Positions 1-4,540 of a stretch of 7,825 nucleotides of DNA are shown here, in pieces (within the stretch, counting starts at the first letter, position 1; each line of letters opens with the position of its first letter). This DNA comes from Alphaproteobacteria bacterium. GTDB lineage: Bacteria; Pseudomonadota; Alphaproteobacteria; Reyranellales; Reyranellaceae. Made by a program: the position numbers and the translations under genes. Under the pieces are notes generated by a model. It was not told where the DNA came from. It saw only the letters and a program-made list of their open reading frames with translations, and ran no database searches. The stretch is taken from contig VBAF01000145.1 in assembly GCA_005884705.1 (NCBI GenBank), forward strand, positions 551-8,375, read 5' to 3'.

Positions 1-296
1 TCGCCGCGCTCTAGGCCAAGGCCGGCGAGACCATCCCGGTGCCCGAGATCGTGCTGTCGCGCATCGCCGCCATCGTGGCGCATGACCGGCGCGACCAGCT
101 GCAGACGGTGAAGGCGCCGACGCTGGCGATCTGCGCCCGCGACGACATGGTGACGCCGCTCTACTTCACCGAGGAGCTGGTGCGGTTGATCCCCAACGCG
201 CGGGCCTATGTGTTGCCCGACGGCGGGCACTTCTATCCGCACGTGCATGGCGGCGAATTTCGGCGTGTAATGAGCTCTTTCCTGCTGGAGTCCTGA
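1..296 (+). pseudogene. Alpha/beta-hydrolase C-terminal part, interrupted by in-frame TAG
   Basis: This is the C-terminal part of an alpha/beta-hydrolase fold enzyme. It shows the last beta strand with the acid of the catalytic triad (motif CARDDMVTP, about positions 134-160) and the catalytic histidine in DGGHFYP (about 220-240). The same frame runs back to the window edge but meets a TAG at 12-14, with coding-like sequence on both sides (Ala-Ala-Leu-stop-Ala-Lys-Ala-Gly-Glu). Only a GTG at 39 could restart translation, giving 85 residues. That is far too short for the fold and lacks the nucleophile elbow. I therefore call it a probable pseudogene fragment, although a sequencing error (for example CAG read as TAG) would give an intact gene. 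Its TGA at 294-296 abuts the ATG of the next gene, so it was probably first in the operon. Substrate unknown; RutD-like and other small hydrolases share these motifs. Confidence 0.6.
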
Positions 297-1418
297 ATGC
301 CCTCGAACATCGAGCCCAAGATCGCCGCCGCGTCGGCCGAGCTGACCGCGATCCGTCGCGACATCCATGCCCATCCCGAGCTCGGCTTCGAGGAGGAGCG
401 GACCAGCCGCATCGTCGCCGAGAAGCTCAGGGAGTGGGGCGTCGAGGTGACCACCGGCATCGGCAAGACCGGCGTCGTCGGCACCATCCGGGTCGGCAAC
501 AATCCGCGCGCCATCGGCCTGCGCGCCGACATGGAGCACGCATGCGGTCATGACGGGCACACGGCAATGCTGCTCGGCGCGGCCCGCTACCTCGCCGAGA
601 GCCGCAACTTCGACGGGACCGTCAACCTGATCTTTCAGCCCGCCGAAGAGGGGCTCGGCGGTGGCGAGGCGATGGTCAAGGACGGGTTGTTCGAGAAGTT
701 CCCGTGCGAGCAGATATTCGGCATGCACAACAGGCCCAAGCTCGATGTCGGCAAGTTCGCCATCCGCTCGGGCCCGCAGATGGCGGGCGGTGGTTTGTTC
801 GACATCCACATCACCGGCAAGGGTGCGCACGGCGCACGGCCGGAGACCGGCATCGATCCGGTGATCATCGCCACCCAGATCATCTCGGCGCTGCAGAGCG
901 TGGTGTCGCGCAACGTGGCGCCGCTCGATTCGGCGGTGATCTCGGTCACCCAGATGCACGCCGGCGACGCCTACAACGTGATCCCGCAGGAGGCGGTTCT
1001 GCGCGGCACCATCCGGGCCTTCCGCAAGGAGACCATGGCGCTGATCAAGGAGCGCATCGAGACGATCTCGACCGGCATCGCCAGGACCCTGGGCGGCTCC
1101 GCCAAGCCCGATGTGCGCATCGCCTTCCCGCCACTGGTCAACGACCGCGACTCGGTGCAGTTCATCGCCGACGTCGCCGAGACGATCGTCGGCAAGGAGA
1201 ACATGAACCGCGAGGGACCGTACGTGATGGCCTCGGAGGACTTCTCCTACATGCTGGAGAAGGTGCCGGGCGCCTTCATCAACATCGGCAATGGCGGCGG
1301 CGAAGGCGGCTGCGAGGTCCACAACCCCGGCTACGACTTCAACGACGAGATCATCACGCTGGGCGCCACCCTGTGGTCACGCGTGGTCGAGACCAAGCTG
1401 GCGAAGGATGCCCGCTGA
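297..1418 (+). CDS. M20 family amidohydrolase (hippurate hydrolase / N-acyl-amino-acid amidohydrolase type), internally deleted
   Basis: M20D-type metallo-amidohydrolases cleave N-acyl amino acids such as hippurate in the cytoplasm. The 373-residue protein keeps the family hallmarks: HPELGFEE near residue 26, HACGHDGH at 81-88 (metal ligands Cys83 and His85), QPAEEG with Glu117/Glu118, His144 in FGMHN, a dimerisation domain at about 165-280 with GKGAHG and NVIP, and the last ligand His342 in CEVHNP. The oddity is at 78-82. Family members have RADMDALP plus roughly 20 more residues before HACGHD, but here Arg-Ala-Asp-Met-Glu runs straight into HACGHD. The reading frame is preserved. The lost block lies in the active-site region, so activity is doubtful. 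The ATG follows the previous stop directly and has GGAG at 287-290, six bases upstream, which supports this start. The gene overlaps the next one by 11 bp, suggesting coupled translation. Confidence 0.9.
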   Translation: MPSNIEPKIAAASAELTAIRRDIHAHPELGFEEERTSRIVAEKLREWGVEVTTGIGKTGVVGTIRVGNNPRAIGLRADMEHACGHDGHTAMLLGAARYLAESRNFDGTVNLIFQPAEEGLGGGEAMVKDGLFEKFPCEQIFGMHNRPKLDVGKFAIRSGPQMAGGGLFDIHITGKGAHGARPETGIDPVIIATQIISALQSVVSRNVAPLDSAVISVTQMHAGDAYNVIPQEAVLRGTIRAFRKETMALIKERIETISTGIARTLGGSAKPDVRIAFPPLVNDRDSVQFIADVAETIVGKENMNREGPYVMASEDFSYMLEKVPGAFINIGNGGGEGGCEVHNPGYDFNDEIITLGATLWSRVVETKLAKDAR

Positions 1419-2073
1419 GGTTCTGCTCTGGAGCGACTATGTGAGTCCCTACGCCTTCGTCGCCAAGGCGGAGGCCTATCGGCTCGAGGCCGACTACGCG
1501 ATCGCGCTCACATGGCGGCCCTACACGCTCGACGTCGCCTCCTACATGGGCAGCGTCGCCGAGCGCGATCCGCATCACTGGCGGCGGGTGCGCTACTCGT
1601 ACATGGATGCCCGCCGCTTCGCCAACAAGCAGGGCCTTACCCTGATGGGCCCGAAGAAGGTCTACTATACGCGGCCGGCCAATGCCGGCATGCTCTATGC
1701 CCAGCGGCACGGCGTCTTTCGCCGCTACAACGATCTCGCGTTCGACCGCTTCTGGCGCCGCGAATTCGATCCGGAGGACGTGGCGGCGGTCGAGGCGCTG
1801 CTGATCGAGGCGGGCGCTTCGCCCGGGTTCCCGGACTTCCTGATCGGCGAGGGCGGTACCGAGCACGACCGGTTGCGCAACGAGGCCGAGGCCTCCGGCG
1901 TTTTCGGAGTGCCGACGTTCGCTTTCGAAAACGAGCTGTTCTGGGGCGGCGATCGGATCGGTCTGTTGCGCGAGCGCCTCGACGAGAAGGGGGTGCCGAG
2001 CGATCCAGCGTGCGCTCGACGCGCCCGTGCAGGGTCTTCACGTCCCCGCGCCGCTTGCTGGCGTGGTCGGTGA
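1408..2073 (+). CDS. DsbA-family / 2-hydroxychromene-2-carboxylate isomerase-like protein
   Basis: The N-terminal motif WSDYVSPYAF (residues 8-17) has Ser-Pro where classical DsbA proteins have CxxC. This is typical of the HCCA-isomerase / GST-kappa branch of the thioredoxin fold, which is usually glutathione-dependent and involved in aromatic catabolism. The cis-proline motif GVPTF lies at 167-171, followed by the family-typical ELFWGGDR (176-183). The ATG at 1408 overlaps the M20 gene by 11 bp; upstream codons in this frame are shadow sequence. The family pattern ends near residue 195 (Leu-Asp-Glu-Lys-Gly). The last 25 or so residues are Arg/Ala/Ser-rich and antisense to the conserved part of the minus-strand HPF gene. 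The native stop therefore seems to have been lost and the tail is probably read-through. Substrate unknown; an FrnE-like oxidoreductase is less likely without the CxxC. Confidence 0.85.
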   Translation: MPAEVLLWSDYVSPYAFVAKAEAYRLEADYAIALTWRPYTLDVASYMGSVAERDPHHWRRVRYSYMDARRFANKQGLTLMGPKKVYYTRPANAGMLYAQRHGVFRRYNDLAFDRFWRREFDPEDVAAVEALLIEAGASPGFPDFLIGEGGTEHDRLRNEAEASGVFGVPTFAFENELFWGGDRIGLLRERLDEKGVPSDPACARRARAGSSRPRAACWRGR

Positions 2074-2362
2074 TCTGACGCTTGGCGCGCCTGAAGGCGT
2101 CGTTCACCGCGAATTGCGGGTCGTGGAAGCGCTCGTCGGCGGCCGGCGTGTGGTCGATGTTGACGTCGGCCCCGCCTGGCAGAGTGACGTGGATGTGGAC
2201 GGCGAACAGGCCGCTGTGGCGGTCCGGCACCTGCACCATGACATGGCAGGCGGTCATCCGGCCGTAGAGCTTCTCCAGCGCTTCGACGTGCTCGGCGATG
2301 AGGCCGCTCAGCGCCTCACTGGTGGCGCTTCCCTGGAAGCTGATCTTCAGAGGTGTTTCCAT
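1637..2362 (-). CDS. HPF/RaiA-like ribosome-associated (hibernation) protein, C-terminus apparently lost
   Basis: Residues 1-110 match the S30AE/HPF fold: start METPLKISFQ, an amphipathic helix at about 16-34, strands around 37-70 and a final helix, then RRGDVKTLHGRVER. Such proteins bind the 30S subunit and promote inactive ribosome dimers in stationary phase. As I recall the alphaproteobacterial homologues, HGRV opens a C-terminal cold-shock domain. Here nothing cold-shock-like follows. After residue 117 the frame runs antisense through the conserved end of the DsbA-like gene as an Arg/Pro/Ser-rich stretch until a TAA at 1637-1639. The 241-residue product is thus probably an HPF domain plus about 120 meaningless residues, and the useful part is about 2010-2362. 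The start is firm: GGGAGG at 2369-2374 lies six bases before the ATG. A tandem DUF6356 gene lies 56 bp upstream. Confidence 0.75.
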   Translation of the reverse strand: METPLKISFQGSATSEALSGLIAEHVEALEKLYGRMTACHVMVQVPDRHSGLFAVHIHVTLPGGADVNIDHTPAADERFHDPQFAVNDAFRRAKRQITDHASKRRGDVKTLHGRVERTLDRSAPPSRRGARATDRSDRRPRTARFRKRTSALRKRRRPRPRCATGRARYRPRRSGSPGTRAKRPPRSAAPRPPPRPPDRIRGARSGRTRDRCSGERRRAAGHRACRHWPAAYSRPSSGPSG

Positions 2363-2368
2363 GCCGCG

Positions 2369-2396
2369 CCTCCCAATGCGTTCATTGAACGTGGGA
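2369..2396 (-). promoter_or_regulatory. Hairpin overlapping the HPF gene Shine-Dalgarno
   Basis: On the minus strand, TCCCA-CGTT (2396-2388) can pair with AACG (2382-2379) and TGGGA (2375-2371). The loop is CAATG and there is a three-base CAT bulge, nine base pairs in all. The 3' arm includes most of the GGGAGG Shine-Dalgarno (2374-2369), so the fold would hide it. Read as DNA, the core CGTTCA-T-TGAACG (2379-2391) is also a perfect 13-bp palindrome and could be an operator instead. The pairing is direct from sequence; the regulatory role is inference. Confidence 0.35.
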
Positions 2397-2418
2397 CGAC
2401 GGAAGCCGGTTGCAAGCG

Positions 2419-2655
2419 CTATTCGGCCGGAACCGGCGCCGCGGTCGGCCGGACGACCCGGTGGCTCACCATGCGATGGTTCAGGCTGCGGACGGTATCG
2501 CTGCCGCGCGTCAGGCACAGCCACGGCAACACGCCGTGCACCAGGCAGGCGAGGCCGCCCAGCACCATGCGTCCTCCGAAGCCGAACGCCATGGCCATGT
2601 GCTGGAGGTAGGTTTCGTTGACCGACGAGGGGTGGTCGGTGAAGCGGCGCAACAT
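2419..2655 (-). CDS. DUF6356 family small membrane protein
   Basis: A 78-residue protein that I recognise as DUF6356-like from the N-terminal FTDHPSSVNETYLQH (residues 5-19), the Phe-Gly-Gly-Arg-Met start of a hydrophobic stretch, and Cys-Leu-Thr-x-Gly-Ser-Asp-Thr-Val near 47-55. The family has no established function. Residues about 27-48 (Gly/Leu/Val-rich) look like one membrane segment, followed by a polar tail. I chose the ATG at 2655 because homology begins there. An in-frame ATG at 2730 would add 25 residues without family character and would reach the divergent AsnC promoter region. No clear Shine-Dalgarno precedes 2655. It lies 56 bp upstream of the HPF gene on the same strand, so the two may be co-transcribed. 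Confidence 0.75.
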   Translation of the reverse strand: MLRRFTDHPSSVNETYLQHMAMAFGFGGRMVLGGLACLVHGVLPWLCLTRGSDTVRSLNHRMVSHRVVRPTAAPVPAE

Positions 2656-2739
2656 CAGGAAAGTGTAGCGGGATTGGCGGAAAACAGGTTGCTCGCTTTG
2701 CGTGATCTGCGGCAGGATTGAGAAATCCATTCCAAGGAT
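2656..2739. promoter_or_regulatory. Divergent promoter region between DUF6356 and Lrp/AsnC genes
   Basis: This 84-bp gap is richer in A+T than its surroundings and must hold the start signals for both divergent genes. It contains an inverted repeat GGATT-GAGA-AATCC (2715-2728), a possible site for the adjacent Lrp/AsnC protein, since such regulators often control themselves and a divergent neighbour. I could not identify a convincing -35/-10 pair on either strand. Confidence 0.35.
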
Positions 2740-3225
2740 ATGCCATTGGCCGCAAAATTATCGCTCGATTCCTTCGACCGCAAGATTCTGGATTGCCTGC
2801 AGGACGATGCCGACATGGCGCTGGCCGAGATCGCGCGGCGGGTCGGCCTGTCGACCACGCCATGCTGGCGGCGCATCAACCGGCTGGAGCAGCAGGGCGT
2901 CATTCGCGCCAAGGTGGCGCTGCTCGACCGCCGGGCGCTCAACGCCAGCGTCACGGTGTTCGTGGCGGTGCGCACCGCGCAGCACAATGCGCAATGGCTC
3001 GGCCGCTTCGCCAAGGCGGTGGCGTCGTTTCCCGAGGTGATGGACTGCTACCGCATGAGCGGCGAGATCGACTACCTGATCCGGCTGGCGCTGCCCGACA
3101 TCGATGCCTACGACGCCTTCTACAAGCGCCTGATCGCCCGGGTCGAGCTCAGCGACGTCACCTCGATGTTCGCCATGGAAGAAATCAAGTCCACCACGCG
3201 GCTCCCGCTCACCTACCTGCCCTAG
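2740..3225 (+). CDS. Lrp/AsnC family transcriptional regulator
   Basis: A 161-residue protein of the usual family length. The N-terminal winged helix-turn-helix starts at LDSFDRKIL (9-17), with ALAEIARRVGLS as the first helices (27-38) and STTPCWRRINRLEQQGVI as recognition helix and wing (38-55). A C-terminal RAM ligand-sensing domain follows (about 68-155) with GEIDYLIRL. These regulators form octamers or other oligomers and sense amino acids or related metabolites. The start is slightly uncertain: AAGGA (2734-2738) is only one base from the ATG at 2740 but seven bases from an in-frame TTG at 2746, which would shorten the protein by two residues. It is divergent from the DUF6356 gene and 59 bp upstream of a D-2-hydroxyacid dehydrogenase on the same strand, a plausible target or operon partner. 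Confidence 0.92.
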   Translation: MPLAAKLSLDSFDRKILDCLQDDADMALAEIARRVGLSTTPCWRRINRLEQQGVIRAKVALLDRRALNASVTVFVAVRTAQHNAQWLGRFAKAVASFPEVMDCYRMSGEIDYLIRLALPDIDAYDAFYKRLIARVELSDVTSMFAMEEIKSTTRLPLTYLP

Positions 3226-3284
3226 CGGGACGCTGTGGCCGGCTCTAGGATTGGCGGACGTTCGCAAGCGATGCAGGGGAAACC

Positions 3285-4277
3285 ATGGCCACGGGCAAGA
3301 ATCGCAAGAAGATACTGGTCGTCGGATGGATGCCGCAGGCCGGGATCGAGGTCCTGAAGAAGCGCGACGACGTCGATTACGAGATCCTGCCAATCACGGA
3401 CGTGGCCGCCGCGTATCATGCCAAGCTCAAGGACGCGAACGCGGTGACCCTGGGCGGCACGCCGTACAAGCAGGCCGAGCTCGATGTCTCGCCGGTCATG
3501 GAATGCGTGGCGCGGCTCGGCGTCGGCTTCGACCAGGTCGAGGTGCCGGCGCTCAGCAAGCGCAAGATTCCGCTGATGACCACCGGCATCGCCAACTCGG
3601 TGTCGGTCGCCGAGCACGCGATGTACATGCTGCTCGCCTCCGCCCGTCTCACCAAGAGGTTGGACCGCCTGGTGCGCGAGGCCGCCTGGCACGATCGTCT
3701 CGCCGACCAGCCCGCCGATCTCGCCGGCAAGTCGATCCTGGTGGTCGGCATGGGCCGCATCGGCTCGCGCACGGTGAGGCGCTGCGTTGCCTTCGAGATG
3801 GACACCTACGTGCTCGACCCGAACATCCCGGCGGCCGACATCGAGAAGGCCGGCGCCAAGAAGGTGACCGACCTCAAGGCGATCCTGCCAAAGGTCGATT
3901 TCGTTTCCGTGCACTGCCCCAAGTCGCCCGAGACGATCGACATGTTCAATTCAGAGACGATCGGGCTGATGAAGCCCGGTGCCTTCCTGGTCAACACCGC
4001 GCGCGGCGGCATCGTCAACGAGGAGGCGCTCTACACCGCGCTGACCACCGGCAAGCTGCGCGGCGCCGGCCTCGACGTGCTTGAGCGCGAGCCGCCGGAG
4101 GCCGGCCACAAGCTGTTCGCGCTGGAGAACGTGATCTTCAGCCCGCACATGGCCGGCGTCACCAAGGAGGCCAACGACCGCATGGCGATCGCCGTCATGG
4201 AGAACATCCTGTCGGTGTTCGACGGCAAGCCGATCGTCGCCCATTGCGTGAACAAGGAGATCTATGCCGGGCGCTAG
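3285..4277 (+). CDS. NAD-dependent D-2-hydroxyacid dehydrogenase (phosphoglycerate-dehydrogenase-like)
   Basis: A 330-residue protein, the normal length for the single-module D-isomer 2-hydroxyacid dehydrogenases, which interconvert 2-hydroxyacids and 2-oxoacids. The substrate domain is split (about 1-110 and 300-330) around a Rossmann domain. That domain has VVGMGRIG (153-160) and Asp178 at the end of the next strand, favouring NAD over NADP. The catalytic set is complete: Arg240 in NTARGG, Glu269 in DVLEREPP and His288 in SPHMAG. GGGGA-type Shine-Dalgarno bases (3276-3280) lie four bases before the ATG. Having no ACT domain argues against a regulated serine-pathway SerA; a catabolic hydroxyacid, glyoxylate or hydroxypyruvate role is equally possible. 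The stop codon TAG (4275-4277) overlaps the stop of the convergent SelW-like gene, with no terminator between them. Confidence 0.92.
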   Translation: MATGKNRKKILVVGWMPQAGIEVLKKRDDVDYEILPITDVAAAYHAKLKDANAVTLGGTPYKQAELDVSPVMECVARLGVGFDQVEVPALSKRKIPLMTTGIANSVSVAEHAMYMLLASARLTKRLDRLVREAAWHDRLADQPADLAGKSILVVGMGRIGSRTVRRCVAFEMDTYVLDPNIPAADIEKAGAKKVTDLKAILPKVDFVSVHCPKSPETIDMFNSETIGLMKPGAFLVNTARGGIVNEEALYTALTTGKLRGAGLDVLEREPPEAGHKLFALENVIFSPHMAGVTKEANDRMAIAVMENILSVFDGKPIVAHCVNKEIYAGR

Positions 4278-4492
4278 CCCGGCATCAGGTCCTCGATCTC
4301 GTCATCGGTCGGAAAACGGCCGGTCTTGCTGCGGGTGTATTTCAGCGCGCCATCGACGGTGACGTCGAACTGGCCGGATTTACCGGGGCGCAGCTCGATG
4401 TCGGAGGCGCCGAGTTTTTCGAGGCGTTCCCTCACACGGAGGGCTTGCGGCTTGTAGCCTCAAGCGCCGCAATATTCGATCAGCACTTTCAT
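4274..4492 (-). CDS. selW: SelW/Rdx-family selenoprotein, in-frame TGA decoded as selenocysteine
   Basis: Reading the minus strand from the ATG at 4492 gives 72 codons to a TAG at 4274-4276, broken only by a TGA at 4460-4462 (codon 11). Around it the frame reads Tyr7-Cys8-Gly9-Ala10-TGA11-Gly12-Tyr13-Lys14-Pro15. This is the CxxU redox motif and context of selenoprotein W (thioredoxin-like fold, Rdx family). After the TGA the frame stays protein-like and family-like: an amphipathic helix RVRERLEKLG (19-28), ASDIELRPGKSGQFDVTVDG (29-48) and TGRFPTDDEIEDL (57-69), typical of SelW/Rdx C-termini. Members are thought to be cytosolic thiol/selenol redox proteins of unsettled substrate. GGGAGG (4493-4498) touches the ATG but lies six bases from the GTG at codon 3 (4484-4486), so the true start may be that GTG. 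Ending at the TGA would leave a meaningless 10-residue peptide. Sec-decoding genes must lie elsewhere in the genome. Confidence 0.88.
4429..4462 (-). promoter_or_regulatory. Candidate bacterial SECIS element downstream of the selW UGA
   Basis: Starting from the TGA (4462-4460) on the minus strand, 16 bases lead to a perfect five-pair stem, CCCTC (4443-4439) with GAGGG (4433-4429), closing a five-base loop CGTGT (4438-4434). A second GC/GC helix across a 3x3 internal loop is possible. Known bacterial SECIS elements are short hairpins within the coding region just after the UGA, with a G in the first positions of the apical loop that SelB reads. Here the loop starts about 21 bases after the UGA and has G as its second base. 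The geometry fits; function is inferred. Confidence 0.6.
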
Positions 4493-4508
4493 CCTCCCAA
4501 GGTGGGAG
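4493..4508 (-). promoter_or_regulatory. Hairpin covering the selW Shine-Dalgarno
   Basis: The minus strand can form a perfect six-pair hairpin, CTCCCA (4508-4503), loop CCT, TGGGAG (4499-4494). It ends one base before the selW ATG. The Shine-Dalgarno GGGAGG (4498-4493) lies almost wholly in the 3' arm and would be masked in the folded RNA. It forms only if transcription starts upstream of 4508. In the opposite direction the same repeat falls within the short leader or promoter region of the aldo/keto reductase gene. Confidence 0.4.
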
Positions 4509-4540
4509 CTTAAGGTGCGGCCAACAAGAGGATTTTTGCG

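Noticed and set aside
704..1444. Long plus-strand frame inside the M20 gene
   Set aside because: Low-complexity Arg/Gly/His-rich translation, typical of a +1 shadow in GC-rich coding DNA. The M20 frame carries the conserved motifs.
2363..2863. N-terminal extension of the HPF minus-strand frame
   Set aside because: It is Arg/Pro-rich shadow sequence overlapping the DUF6356 and AsnC genes. The HPF domain with its strong Shine-Dalgarno begins at 2362.
3221..3249. CCTAG...CTAGG inverted repeat after the AsnC stop as a terminator
   Set aside because: Only five pairs around a 19-base loop and no T-run, so too weak to call.
3251..4084. Long plus-strand frame overlapping the D-2-hydroxyacid dehydrogenase
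   Set aside because: Arg/Gly-rich shadow without motifs. The frame starting at 3285 contains the NAD motif and full catalytic set.
4244..4513. Plus-strand open frame of about 89 codons across the dehydrogenase end and selW
   Set aside because: It is antisense to selW and in a different frame from the dehydrogenase. No protein family features are visible.
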